Positions 52,284 through 61,106 of a stretch of DNA of 64,000 nt are shown piece by piece. The stretch comes from Frankiales bacterium. GTDB lineage: Bacteria > Actinomycetota > Actinomycetes > S36-B12 > CAIYMF01. Position 1 is the first letter of the stretch; every line of letters starts with the position of its first letter. Under the pieces are notes generated by a model. That model saw only the letters and a program-made list of their open reading frames with translations. It had not been told where the DNA came from and made no database searches. The position numbers and the translations under genes were made by a program. Location: the NCBI GenBank assembly GCA_016125335.1, contig WGLY01000001.1:62001-126000 (forward strand). Reading direction: 5' to 3'.

Positions 52284-53134
52284 GACCGCGGACGAGACGT
52301 GGCCGGGCGCTGGCGCGGTCGGGTCAGGCGACTCTCGGGCTGTGGTTCGTCCTGCCACTCGTCCCGCTGCTGCTGTGGGCCGCGGCGCGTCGCTGGTCCT
52401 ACCCCGACGTGGTGCCGTCCTCATGGGGACCCGAGGGGTTCGTCGCGGCCCTCAACGATGGCGCGGGCCCGGCGTTCGCGACATCGCTGGTCCTCGGCCT
52501 GCTCACTGCCGGTCTTGCCGTCCCGGCAGGTGCGATGGCCGCGCACGCGCTCGCCGTCGACCCGCCGCCGGCGGCGCGCACGATCACGGTCCTTCTGCTC
52601 GCCCCGGTGTTCGTACCGCCGTTCGTTGTGGTGATGGGTCTCAACGTGGTCCTGCTGCGGGCTCATGTCCCACCACTGTTCGGCATCGCGCTGATCCTGA
52701 TGGTGACGGCGATCCCCTACACGACCTTCGTGATGCGTTCGGCGTACGCCGGCTACGACCGCGCCATCGAGGACGAGGCGCGCACCCTCGGCGCGGACCC
52801 GCGGTCGGTCCTGCTGCGCGTGCGGATACCGCTGCTCGCCAGGCCGCTGAGCGCGGCAGCTCTGCTGGCGTTCCTGGTCGGGTGGAGCGACTACATCGTC
52901 ACCCTGTTGGTGGGCGGCGGCCAGGTAGTGACCGTGCCGCTGAAGGTCGCCAGCGCGGCGTCCGGTACCGGCAACGATGCGGTGCTGGCGGCCCTGTCGG
53001 TCGCCGCAGTGGGGCCGCCGCTCCTGCTGCTCTTGGTCGTGGGCCTCCTGGCCCGCCCGGCGCGCGCCCCACGTTCGGCGCAGACTGTCTCGACTGCGCC
53101 TTCCGAGCTCGAGCTGACAGGAGCCAACCGATGA
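52280..53134 (+). CDS. ABC transporter permease (YnjC-like, second half)
   Basis: A 284-residue permease with about six spans and EAA loop EDEARTLGADPRSVLLRVRI. It pairs with the preceding permease to form the membrane channel. The ATG at 52280 lies inside the preceding stop, and its own stop overlaps the ATPase start (ATGA). Confidence 0.87.
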   Translation: MRPRTRRGRALARSGQATLGLWFVLPLVPLLLWAAARRWSYPDVVPSSWGPEGFVAALNDGAGPAFATSLVLGLLTAGLAVPAGAMAAHALAVDPPPAARTITVLLLAPVFVPPFVVVMGLNVVLLRAHVPPLFGIALILMVTAIPYTTFVMRSAYAGYDRAIEDEARTLGADPRSVLLRVRIPLLARPLSAAALLAFLVGWSDYIVTLLVGGGQVVTVPLKVASAASGTGNDAVLAALSVAAVGPPLLLLLVVGLLARPARAPRSAQTVSTAPSELELTGANR

Positions 53135-54303
53135 CCGCCACGCTTCACGTGACGGGATTGCGCAAGCAGTACCCAGGCTCGGCCGCGGCGGCGCTAGCCG
53201 GGCTGGATCTCACCGTGAGCTCGGGAAGCTGTGTTGCTTTGCTCGGCCCTTCCGGATCGGGGAAGACGACCGCGCTGCGGCTGATCGCCGGCCTTGATGC
53301 CCCCGATGGTGGCGACGTACGCGTCGGCGGAGTCAGCGTCCTTCAACTACCGCCCGAGCGCCGCGGCATGGCGATGGTCTCCCAACGCCCGCTCCTGTTC
53401 CCGCACCTCACCGTGCTCGACAACGTGGCGTTCGCCGCGCGCATGGCCGGAGCGTCACGCCGCGCCGCGCGCAGTGCAGCGTCCCGCTACCTCGAGCTCG
53501 TCCAGCTCGGCGCACTCGCCCAGCGGCGCCCGGCCACGCTGTCCGGCGGGCAGGCCCAGCGGGTCGCCCTGGCACGCGGACTCGCGGCAGAGCCGTCCGT
53601 GCTCCTGCTCGACGAGCCGTTCAGCGCCCTCGACCCGTCGCTGCGCACCGACATGCACCAGCTCGTCATGGAGGTCCGGGCCATCCTCGAGCCCACCATC
53701 CTCCTCGTCACCCACGACCAGCAGGAGGCAACGACCCTGGCCGATTCGATCGCGATCGTGGTCGAGGGCCGCCTCCTCCAGCACGCGGGGCAGCAGGAGC
53801 TCTTCGGCAGTCCGGCGTCCCTGGAGGTGTATCGGTTCCTCGGTGGCCTCAACGAGATTCCCGGCGTCCTGCTCGGTGCTGGCCACAGATCGGCACTAGG
53901 GGTCTTGTCGACGCCGCTAGCAGTTGGTTTCCATGACGGACCAGCCGTGCTCGCGATCCGCCAAGAATCGGTTGGAGTGGTCGCTGCTGATGACCCGGAC
54001 GCCGACGTCGTCGGCGTGGTTGCACGGGTGAGCCCGCGCGGCCCGCGAACGCTTCTGGAGGTCACGACGACGGCTGGCCCGCTCTTCGCGGAACTACCGG
54101 CCGGACATGGCGTCGGTGTCGGCGCAGTCGTGGGTCTCGTCCTGCCGATGGCCGCGCGGCTGGTCGTTCTCGAGTCAGGGGAGACACGTCGCGAGCGCGT
54201 CGCGGCCGCTCAGGTCAGAGACGGGCCGCCCTCGCATGAGACCGAAGTTCTGGCCGGCGCGGAACTGGCATCCGATCACAGCTCGACCAGCGATCGTGCG
54301 TGA
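53131..54303 (+). CDS. ABC transporter ATPase (YnjD-like) with C-terminal TOBE-type region
   Basis: A 390-residue ATPase. Walker A is GPSGSGKTT, the signature LSGGQ is followed by Walker B LLLDEP and the H-loop VTHD. The last ~130 residues form a TOBE-like domain, which senses substrate or regulates in many importers. It completes the four-gene importer with the YnjB-like receptor and two permeases. The ATG at 53131 is preceded by GACAGGAG. Confidence 0.9.
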   Translation: MTATLHVTGLRKQYPGSAAAALAGLDLTVSSGSCVALLGPSGSGKTTALRLIAGLDAPDGGDVRVGGVSVLQLPPERRGMAMVSQRPLLFPHLTVLDNVAFAARMAGASRRAARSAASRYLELVQLGALAQRRPATLSGGQAQRVALARGLAAEPSVLLLDEPFSALDPSLRTDMHQLVMEVRAILEPTILLVTHDQQEATTLADSIAIVVEGRLLQHAGQQELFGSPASLEVYRFLGGLNEIPGVLLGAGHRSALGVLSTPLAVGFHDGPAVLAIRQESVGVVAADDPDADVVGVVARVSPRGPRTLLEVTTTAGPLFAELPAGHGVGVGAVVGLVLPMAARLVVLESGETRRERVAAAQVRDGPPSHETEVLAGAELASDHSSTSDRA

Positions 54304-54310
54304 GCGGAAG

Positions 54311-54775
54311 TCATCGATCTGGCGTCGCTGGTCCGTCACGGGTCTCGAGCAGGTCCTTGAGTCGACTGAGGTCCTTCTGGTTGGCCCTCCTCATCGCCAC
54401 GGCCATGGCCTGACCGGTGACGGCCGCGAAACCCGACGGCTCGCCCTGGTTGCGCAGGGTCATTGTGGTCGACCCGTCGCCCTGGTCGTGCCACTCGTAG
54501 GTGGTCTGCATCGAGAACGGACCCTGGCTGGTCCGCATCGTCAGCCGCACACCCGCCACGTAGTCGACGACCTCGTAGGTATAGGACAGCCGGCGTCCGA
54601 GGAACCTGGCCTGGAACGCCATCCGGGACCCGACACCGACCGGTGATGGGGTGAGCCATTCCACCGCGTCGATGTTGGCGTACCAGTCGGGAGCGTTCGA
54701 GGGGTCAGCTGCGAAGGCCGACACGACGTCCGGGGGTCGGTGGATGGTGATCCGGGTCAGCACGTCGACAGGCAT
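54311..54775 (-). CDS. SRPBCC family protein
   Basis: A 154-residue helix-grip protein: VLTRITIHRPPDVVSAFAAD, APDWYANIDAVEWL, and a long C-terminal helix. It is the third SRPBCC protein of the island and converges on the ABC ATPase gene with only 7 bases between stops. Ligand unknown. Confidence 0.8.
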   Translation of the reverse strand: MPVDVLTRITIHRPPDVVSAFAADPSNAPDWYANIDAVEWLTPSPVGVGSRMAFQARFLGRRLSYTYEVVDYVAGVRLTMRTSQGPFSMQTTYEWHDQGDGSTTMTLRNQGEPSGFAAVTGQAMAVAMRRANQKDLSRLKDLLETRDGPATPDR

Positions 54776-55081
54776 CCCTGGCTCCGATCACAAGCGGTAG
54801 TCACGCGGAACGGCCAGTCGGAATCATGACCGGTCCACATCGAGTGTGGCATTACCCCGGCGACGTCTCTCCCGAACTGCGACGAGTCGGTGTCGGCGGA
54901 TCCATATCGCGACCTAGCCATGCTTTGCCACGATCGCGTCCCAGCGAATCGCTGCACTGCCGAAGGGACGTCGTTGTGTTTGCGTCAGCGAACGACCGGG
55001 CCACCGGGCGGATTCCGCCTGGTGACCCGGCCGGTTGACACGTGCTGTTCTCCGCACACGATCACCGTGCCGTGAGCGTCC
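54776..55081. other. Intergenic region, no gene seen
   Basis: These 306 bases upstream of the SRPBCC gene and downstream of the Met/His-rich protein gene show short frames on both strands but none with convincing start, ribosome site or codon bias. No strong hairpin was recognised. Confidence 0.3.
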
Positions 55082-55942
55082 TCAGCGGTCGTGGTGCCCG
55101 GACCTCACATTGAAGGTCACCGACGCCATGGCCATCGGCATGACGGGCATGTGGTCGTTGCCGACGAGCACGGCCGTGAACGTGTGCGGGCCGGAGTTCA
55201 GGCCCTTGAGAGACACGGTCTGGGTCGCGTCGCTGGCCATGGTCATCATGTGCGGCATCATGCTCATCGGGTCCATCGCACCCATGGGCAGGTCGACGAA
55301 GATGTGCCAGTGTCCCTCGCCGGCGACGTTCGGCTTCCCGTAGCAGTCGCCGCAGAGGACGAAGTTCCTGATATCGGCGGTGAGCGTGAACGAGCTGCCC
55401 CGGATGGTGGATCCTGGCGCGGGGCTCACGAGCGCGATGGTCGCTGCCTCGGTGCCGGTGTAGCCCGCGGGCTCGGGCAGGAACGGTCCCGCGTAGGTGA
55501 ACGGGACGTTCACGGCTGCGCTCATCACTTCGCTGTGGTCGTTCCACGCGGGGACGACGGTGAGCACGTGGCTTCCGGGCTGGACCCCGACCATGGAGAT
55601 CGTGTCCCGGTTGCCGTTGCGGACGGAGGGTGACATGTCGATCAGGTGTCCGTCGATGATCGTATGGAAGTGACCGACGCCCGGGATCAATGGTGTGCCG
55701 GCGTAGCGCGCGTCCAGCTGGAATCCGGCCCATCGCACGTAGATGGGCATGACGGAATCCGTGACCACCTCCCCGACAGCGGGCTCGACGACCGTGAGCG
55801 ACACCTGCCGGTGCTCGCTGTGCTTCGCGCTGTCGTCTGTCGCGCTCGCCGTGGCGATGCCGGCTGTGAGCGGGGCGACGAGCGCCATCGCGACGAGACC
55901 TGCCTTCAGGGCAGACATTCGGAGCCTTCGATTCCCGTTCAT
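55082..55942 (-). CDS. Secreted Met/His-rich protein, candidate metal-binding
   Basis: A 286-residue exported protein: a basic start, then a signal segment (ALKAGLVAMALVAPLTAGIA) with an ATASA cleavage zone. Two related halves each contain a His-rich strand (GVGHFHTIIDGHLIDM and EGHWHIFVDLPM). The second is followed by a Met/His-dense stretch, MGAMDPMSMMPHMMTM, like copper-binding loops. The halves may be DUF4399-like, which I cannot confirm. A single CGDC pair could also bind metal. The ATG at 55942 is the likely start; MSALKAG 24 bases later is an alternative. It lies downstream of the radical SAM gene, same strand. Confidence 0.72.
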   Translation of the reverse strand: MNGNRRLRMSALKAGLVAMALVAPLTAGIATASATDDSAKHSEHRQVSLTVVEPAVGEVVTDSVMPIYVRWAGFQLDARYAGTPLIPGVGHFHTIIDGHLIDMSPSVRNGNRDTISMVGVQPGSHVLTVVPAWNDHSEVMSAAVNVPFTYAGPFLPEPAGYTGTEAATIALVSPAPGSTIRGSSFTLTADIRNFVLCGDCYGKPNVAGEGHWHIFVDLPMGAMDPMSMMPHMMTMASDATQTVSLKGLNSGPHTFTAVLVGNDHMPVMPMAMASVTFNVRSGHHDR

Positions 55943-56174
55943 TCTGCGGGCCTTTCGGTAGTCGGGCGAGCAACCGTGTGGGAACTCGCGACGGGAACCC
56001 GTCGGGCAGGGCGCCCCATTCCCGTTGGTGGAGTTGGGAATCCGGCGATCACCCCATCGCTGGGACGATCGAAGGCGTGAGGGCAGAACCATTGACCCTG
56101 CTGGCTACTCGCACATGGGGGTCGGTGTTTGCGCGGTCGGAGCGGGTCGTCGTTTGGACTTCTCCGAGCGGTGG

Positions 56175-57623
56175 TCAGCGAGGTGTTGCTGCGTATCCCG
56201 GGGCGGAGCCGGACCTGACCTCGATGAGCGGGAGAAGTTGACGCAGCTGGGCATTTTCCTCGAGGTCGAGCACCGAGTGCTGCGCGCATGCGGGGACGAG
56301 CAGGTCTGAGTCGGGGTGGGCCATCGTGTACACGCAGGCCTGAAGTCGCTCCTGCGTCGCACGGATTGTCGGGTCCTCGCTGATCACACCGTCTTGAAGG
56401 AGCCGCCAAGCGGGGGCGACGTCGCTCGCGTCCATGAAGCTGTGCATGACGAAGGTCATCGGCCGCACTCCATTGCGCACCATGGCGATGGGTCCTCCGG
56501 CGCGGCGCACCAGCCGGACGCCGTACCGGAGCGCGACGCCCGACGCGCGGGGGTGACTGAGGGCAGCACGAGTGGCCTTCATGGCGGCCTGCCAGGCCGG
56601 GATGCCGCCCAGGACGGCACCACCGAGATGGGCGAAGAACGCGTCGCGGGCAGCGAGGTCGACGGCGGATTCGTCGTCGAGGAGCGGAACCCAACGGGCA
56701 CCGACCAGGATCCCGTACGCGGTCCGGTTGCACCGGGGATCACCCATCTGGACCGCGGCGTGCGGCAGTCGCGTGCCCGCACCGGCCTCGATCTCCGCCC
56801 ATACGGCATCGGCCGTGACCTCGCGGAACCCTTCGCGCCATCGGCGGTCATCGCCGACGAACGCGGCCGGCTGGAAGGACAGCATCGAGTAGCCCATCGG
56901 CACGGTGTCACGCACCAGCTGGGCCACCTGATCGAGGTTCGAGGGCGTCACCGTCATGTTGTGCGCCAGGTACGAGGTCACTCCGTGCTCACGGCGCAGC
57001 CGGGTGAACATGTCCGCGAACGCAGCCCGATACGGGTTCAGCTCCGACTCCGACCTCGGACGCGGGATCCCACGTCGACCGCGCATCAGCGAGTCGAAGT
57101 GCGCCGCGAACGAGAGCTTGGCGAATCGCGGGAGCCCGTCGGGGCCGAGAGCGAGACTGCGCAGGTAGTCGTAGTCGAAGTCGCCGTGGGTCATGCTCAT
57201 CGGCTCACGGCCATGGGCGCGCATGGCGAGGAGCGTCTCGGCGTGGTCATCGGGGGTCAGCAGGGACACCTCACCCCCGATGAGCTGCGCGTGCGCGCGC
57301 GAGCCGCGGCGCTTGCGCAGGTAGGCCATCTGCTTCGCGACCTCTCGCACCGTGTGGGAGCCATCCACTCGGACCTTGTTCGCGTCGCTGGAGTGGTAGC
57401 AGGGGGAACACGTGAGGTTGCACTGGGGGAAGACGCCGTGGGTACCCTCGCAGCCGATCGCGAACCGGCCCACCAGCTGGTTCGCCGTCTTCACACCGTC
57501 GGGGAGCTCGTCCCACCGCTCGGCCATGATCGAGCGGCGCTCAGGGTCCACGGGGCGGGTCAGGTTCTCCCAGCGGTGCAGTGCGCGGCGAGCACGAGCG
57601 AGCAGACCGGGTGCCTCGGACAT
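56175..57623 (-). CDS. Radical SAM protein of unknown substrate
   Basis: A 482-residue protein with the 4Fe-4S motif CNLTCSPC (Cys68, Cys72, Cys75) near the N-terminus, then GGEVSLL as the strand that binds SAM. The middle has HNMTVTPSNLDQVAQLV and a long C-terminal part with further Cys residues (RCN, ACVYT, PACAQ) that could hold an extra cluster. The ATG at 57623 follows GGAAGG. It lies 101 bases downstream of the anti-sigma gene on the same strand, so the ECF factor probably controls it. The reaction cannot be assigned. Confidence 0.82.
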   Translation of the reverse strand: MSEAPGLLARARRALHRWENLTRPVDPERRSIMAERWDELPDGVKTANQLVGRFAIGCEGTHGVFPQCNLTCSPCYHSSDANKVRVDGSHTVREVAKQMAYLRKRRGSRAHAQLIGGEVSLLTPDDHAETLLAMRAHGREPMSMTHGDFDYDYLRSLALGPDGLPRFAKLSFAAHFDSLMRGRRGIPRPRSESELNPYRAAFADMFTRLRREHGVTSYLAHNMTVTPSNLDQVAQLVRDTVPMGYSMLSFQPAAFVGDDRRWREGFREVTADAVWAEIEAGAGTRLPHAAVQMGDPRCNRTAYGILVGARWVPLLDDESAVDLAARDAFFAHLGGAVLGGIPAWQAAMKATRAALSHPRASGVALRYGVRLVRRAGGPIAMVRNGVRPMTFVMHSFMDASDVAPAWRLLQDGVISEDPTIRATQERLQACVYTMAHPDSDLLVPACAQHSVLDLEENAQLRQLLPLIEVRSGSAPGYAATPR

Positions 57624-57724
57624 GCAGGGCCTTCCAGCAGGTCGACTCCAGCCGAGTCGGGTCTGCATCGAAACCCGCCGACGCGCCTCAACCCTTCCCG
57701 GCCAGCTCGGTCATCTTCACCCGC

Positions 57725-58006
57725 TCAGGGGCCCTCGCTGTCCAGGGCACGGTCCAGCGCGAGACGTACCCGGCGGACCGCCTCGTCATCGGGTTCCAGG
57801 GTGGCGCCGAGGTGCTCAAGCGACCGGTGCAGCGCGCGGTACTCCTCGGCCAGGCCGGTGCAGCGCTCGCAGCCCCGCAGGTGCTCCTCCACCTGGGCCA
57901 CCTCGGCCGTCGTGAGCGGCGCCGACGGGTCACGGTCTAGGAACCGCTGGAGGCGCCGCCGCGTGCGGCGGCATTCGAGCATCCGCGGGATCGACATCGA
58001 CATCAC
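57725..58006 (-). CDS. Zinc-finger anti-sigma factor
   Basis: A 93-residue soluble protein. ECRRTRRRL near the N-terminus and EEHLRGCERC (H-x3-C-x2-C) form the zinc-binding anti-sigma domain (mycothiol-system-type anti-sigma fold). No membrane span is seen, so it probably senses a cytoplasmic thiol oxidant or metal, as RsrA-type proteins do. The ATG at 58004-58006 overlaps the sigma gene stop. Confidence 0.85.
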   Translation of the reverse strand: MMSMSIPRMLECRRTRRRLQRFLDRDPSAPLTTAEVAQVEEHLRGCERCTGLAEEYRALHRSLEHLGATLEPDDEAVRRVRLALDRALDSEGP

Positions 58007-58554
58007 GAGAACCTCCCGGAGGAGCGTAGGTGCTTGCGCATGCGGTCCCGAGCCCGACTCAGTCGGGACATGACCGTCCCGACCGGGATACCCAGAGCCT
58101 CAGAGCATTCGGCGTAGGTGAGTCCGTGGATGTCCACCATGATCAGAACGGCACGGAAGCGGGGGTCGAGGGACGCCACCGCGGTTTCGACGTCGGGTTC
58201 CAGCACCTCGGCGAGGACCGATTCATCGGCCGTCTCGGGGCGGTTGGCCCCGAACGCGGGCCTCGGGTTGGACAGCACGTCCCAGCTCTCGACCAGGTCG
58301 GGCCGGGTTCTTCGGTGCAGGTTGGACGAGGTGTGTCGCAGGATCGTGAGCAACCAGGCTCGAGGGTGCGCGCCGTCGAAGCGGTCGAGGGCTCGGTAGG
58401 CACGGATCAGTGTCTCCTGCACGAGATCCTCGGCGTCGGCCGCGGAGCTGGTGAGCGTCCGGGCCACCCGCAGCAGCACCGGGATCTCGGGCTCGACGTA
58501 CAGCGCGAACGCGGCCGCTCGATCCTTCTCGGGCGTCGCGCCGACCTCCTGCAT
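58003..58554 (-). CDS. ECF-type RNA polymerase sigma factor
   Basis: A 183-residue sigma-70 family factor. Region 2 is seen as SAADAEDLVQETLIRAYRAL with the following WLLTILRHTSSN; region 4 is LTYAECSEALGIPVGTVMSRLSR, split by the turn of the helix-turn-helix. It is coupled with its cognate zinc-finger anti-sigma factor (SigR/RsrA-like pair) and is divergent from the small membrane protein and peroxiredoxin-like genes. The ATG at 58554 lacks a good ribosome site; a longer N-terminus from 58635 is possible but unlike the family. Confidence 0.9.
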   Translation of the reverse strand: MQEVGATPEKDRAAAFALYVEPEIPVLLRVARTLTSSAADAEDLVQETLIRAYRALDRFDGAHPRAWLLTILRHTSSNLHRRTRPDLVESWDVLSNPRPAFGANRPETADESVLAEVLEPDVETAVASLDPRFRAVLIMVDIHGLTYAECSEALGIPVGTVMSRLSRARDRMRKHLRSSGRFS

Positions 58555-58651
58555 GGTGGTCAGTATGCCCCGTGCGGTGGGCGGGAACTCCGCTCGAGCA
58601 AGTGTGGGCTGGCCCACGGTGGGCGACCGGATCACGACCTAGTCTGCCCTC

Positions 58652-58873
58652 GTGGAGCGACTCATCGAGTTCATCATCGCCATCCCCCTCGTCGCCTATC
58701 CGATCCTGCTGGCGGTGGGCACTTGGCGCGGCAAGGTCCGGCTGTACAAGTGCACGGTCGACGCACGACACGACCTGCGGATGCGCGCCGCCTTCCCGGA
58801 GATGGATGAGCAGAGCTGCCCCGTCATCCCCCTGCGAGAGGGGACGCTCGTGGACCATGACGACCGCACCTGA
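58652..58873 (+). CDS. Small membrane-anchored protein
   Basis: A 73-residue protein with one hydrophobic span (about 5-21) and a hydrophilic C-terminal part with two Cys (YKCTV, QSCPV). Its end overlaps the next gene by 17 bases. The GTG at 58652 is 97 bases from the divergent sigma gene start. I know no family; codon bias supports it as real. Confidence 0.6.
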   Translation: MERLIEFIIAIPLVAYPILLAVGTWRGKVRLYKCTVDARHDLRMRAAFPEMDEQSCPVIPLREGTLVDHDDRT

Positions 58874-59399
58874 CCTGGGCGCCGTCCCGCTGCTCACCCC
58901 TACGGGGCAGCCGAGCTCCCTCGAACCGTTCCGCGGGTCCTGGCTCGTGGCGCAGCTCGTCCGGTACTTCGGTTGCCTGCCCTGCCAGGAATGGCTCATC
59001 GAGCTGGACCGGCAGAGACCGCGGTTCGAAGCGCACGGCGCCACCGTCGTCGCGATCGGTGGTTCGGCGGACTACCAGGCCCGCTGGCTGATGCAGGAAC
59101 GTGGCGTCACGATGCCCCTGCTCCTCGACCCCGACCAACGAGTCCGTGACGCGGTCGGGCTCGGTGACCCCCTGGGCTGGAGGATGCTCGACCCCCGTGG
59201 CGTCGCCTCCTACGCGCGAACCATGACGCACGGGTTCCGACCCCAGCGGATCACCCGAGACACGGTTCGTTCGCCGGGCGTCGTGATCCTCGATCCGGGG
59301 CTGGTACCGCGCTGGCAGTTCCTGGGCCGCCGGATCGGCGACTACCCCGCCCACTCATCCGTCGAGTCGGCTCTGGGATCACGGGTCCGTGGGATCTGA
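58857..59399 (+). CDS. Peroxiredoxin-like (AhpC/TSA2) protein
   Basis: A 180-residue thioredoxin-fold protein. YFGCLPCQEW holds Cys40 and Cys43, a CxxC pair at the position of the peroxidatic cysteine, and TMPLLLDPDQRVRDAVGLGD is the following conserved block. It may reduce peroxides or disulfides. The ATG at 58857 overlaps the small membrane protein gene. It is followed, 202 bases later, by a TlpA-like lipoprotein and CcdA. Confidence 0.82.
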   Translation: MTTAPDLGAVPLLTPTGQPSSLEPFRGSWLVAQLVRYFGCLPCQEWLIELDRQRPRFEAHGATVVAIGGSADYQARWLMQERGVTMPLLLDPDQRVRDAVGLGDPLGWRMLDPRGVASYARTMTHGFRPQRITRDTVRSPGVVILDPGLVPRWQFLGRRIGDYPAHSSVESALGSRVRGI

Positions 59400-59601
59400 C
59401 AGCGAACATCCGCCGCGAGTGTGTGGCAGCCCACAGAACTGGGAACTGCGTCGACGCACCATGGCATCGCGTCCGGGTCTCGCCACAGGTCGAGTCACCC
59501 GGACGTCCAGCGTGCCGCACGCGCGTCACCTGGCCGGATCCCGGGAATGCCGAGCATCGCTCGCCGGGTTCGGTATCGACCGACCAACCTGAGGAGCGCG
59601 G

Positions 59602-60198
59602 ATGACGATGACCACCACCGCATCGCGGCGACGGCTTCTGCTGGCGTCCTTGGCCCTGTCGGGGCTGTTGCTGACCGCCTGCGGCAGTGCAACGGGTTCG
59701 ACGAGCGGGCAGAGCGACCATTCGATCCCGCCGACTAGCGCCGCGCCGGTCATCGGTCCCACGGCCCTTGCGGCTCCGTCGACCCAGGCTCCGGCCGCCC
59801 TCCAGTTCGGCGGCGCCACGCTGGACGGTGCCGCGTTCTCCGGTGCGACCCTGGCGGGCAAGCCGGTGGTGCTGTGGTTCTGGGCGCCGTGGTGCACCAT
59901 CTGCCGCGGCGAGGGCCCCGACATCGCCAAGCTCAGTGCCGAGTACTCCGGACGGGTCCAGTTCGTCGGGATCCCGGGGCTTGGGTCGGTGGAGGAGATG
60001 AAGGGCTTCGTGTCCGACACCGGAACCGGCGACTTCAGCCACGTATCGGACCTGGACGGCTCGCTGTGGGCGCGTTTCGGGGTCCCGGCTCAACCATCCT
60101 TCGTCTTCGTCACCCGGCAGGGCGATGCGCAGCGGTTCATCGGCGGGATGAGCGCGGACGACCTGCGCAGCGTGCTCGACAAGCTCGTCGCGGCGTAG
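59602..60198 (+). CDS. TlpA-like thioredoxin-fold lipoprotein
   Basis: A 198-residue extracytoplasmic redox protein. The signal ends in the lipobox LLLTAC (Cys27), a ~40-residue linker follows, and the thioredoxin fold has WAPWCTIC (Cys98, Cys101) and the cis-Pro loop VPAQPSFVF. It should keep extracytoplasmic thiols reduced or handle metal-thiol adducts. CcdA, 7 bases downstream, is its natural electron donor through the membrane. LspA in the same island can process it. GAGGAGCG precedes the start. Confidence 0.9.
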   Translation: MTMTTTASRRRLLLASLALSGLLLTACGSATGSTSGQSDHSIPPTSAAPVIGPTALAAPSTQAPAALQFGGATLDGAAFSGATLAGKPVVLWFWAPWCTICRGEGPDIAKLSAEYSGRVQFVGIPGLGSVEEMKGFVSDTGTGDFSHVSDLDGSLWARFGVPAQPSFVFVTRQGDAQRFIGGMSADDLRSVLDKLVAA

Positions 60199-60205
60199 GC
60201 ACCCG

Positions 60206-61078
60206 ATGGAGACCGGGCTGCTGGCCCTAGCGCTCGTAGCGGGCGCGGTAGCGGCCTTCAACCCCTGCGGTTTCGCGCTGCTCCCCGCCTACCTGACCGT
60301 GCTGGTGGCCCAGTCGGGCTCGGCACGGCCCGCCGACGGGGCCGGGGGAGAGCGGTCGGCTGCCGTGCTGCGCGCCCTGCGGTTCTCCGCCGGGATGACG
60401 ATCGGGTTCGTCGCGGTGTTCGGTCTGTTCGGTCTGGTGCTCACTCCGCTGGCCTTGTCCCTGGAGCGGTATCTGCCCTTCGTCACCGTCGTCATCGGGA
60501 TCGGGCTGATCGGACTCGGGGGGTGGCTGCTGGCCGGTCACTCGCTGCGGATCCCCGCCCTGGCCGGGCGGGGGCAGGGCCCGACGGCTGCGTGGGGCTC
60601 CCAGGTGGCGTACGGCGTCGGGTTCGCCCTCGCGTCGCTGTCCTGCACGCTGGCGCCCTTCCTCGCCGTCACTACTGCCGCCGCGCGGTCGGGGAGCGTC
60701 GCGTCCGGTGTGCTGGTGTTCGTCACCTACGCGGTGGGGATGGGCATCGTCGTGCTCGTCCTGGCCGTCGGCGTGGCGACCGCGGGAGCGTCGGCGGCGA
60801 CGCGGATGCGGCGAGCCGGGCCGCGCATCATGCGCTTCAGCGGGCTCCTGCTGGTCGTCGCCGGCGCGTATGTCGCCTGGTACGGCGTGTTCGAGATCCG
60901 GGTGCTTGCCGGCGATGCGACGTCGGATCCGGTGGTCGGTGCCGCCACCCAGATCCAGTCGGCGATCACCCGTGCGGTGGCGTCGGTTGGCCCCTTGCCA
61001 CTTGTGCTTCTTGGCGTAGGCGTCGTCGTCATCGTGGCAGCGGTCCTGGCGAGACGGCGTCAGGGCGCACGGTCATGA
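60206..61078 (+). CDS. ccdA: CcdA/DsbD-type transmembrane thiol transporter
   Basis: A 290-residue membrane protein with about 7-8 spans. The redox-active Cys pair is in FNPCGFALLPAYL and SLSCTLAPFLAV, the two signature blocks of the CcdA family. It carries electrons from cytoplasmic thioredoxin or mycoredoxin to extracytoplasmic thioredoxin-fold proteins, here most likely the TlpA-like lipoprotein. The C-terminal extension of about 60 residues beyond the usual size adds one more span. It converges on the methyltransferase gene. Confidence 0.9.
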   Translation: METGLLALALVAGAVAAFNPCGFALLPAYLTVLVAQSGSARPADGAGGERSAAVLRALRFSAGMTIGFVAVFGLFGLVLTPLALSLERYLPFVTVVIGIGLIGLGGWLLAGHSLRIPALAGRGQGPTAAWGSQVAYGVGFALASLSCTLAPFLAVTTAAARSGSVASGVLVFVTYAVGMGIVVLVLAVGVATAGASAATRMRRAGPRIMRFSGLLLVVAGAYVAWYGVFEIRVLAGDATSDPVVGAATQIQSAITRAVASVGPLPLVLLGVGVVVIVAAVLARRRQGARS

Positions 61079-61106
61079 GCCCGTGGCGCGGGGGCGGTAC
61101 GAGCCC

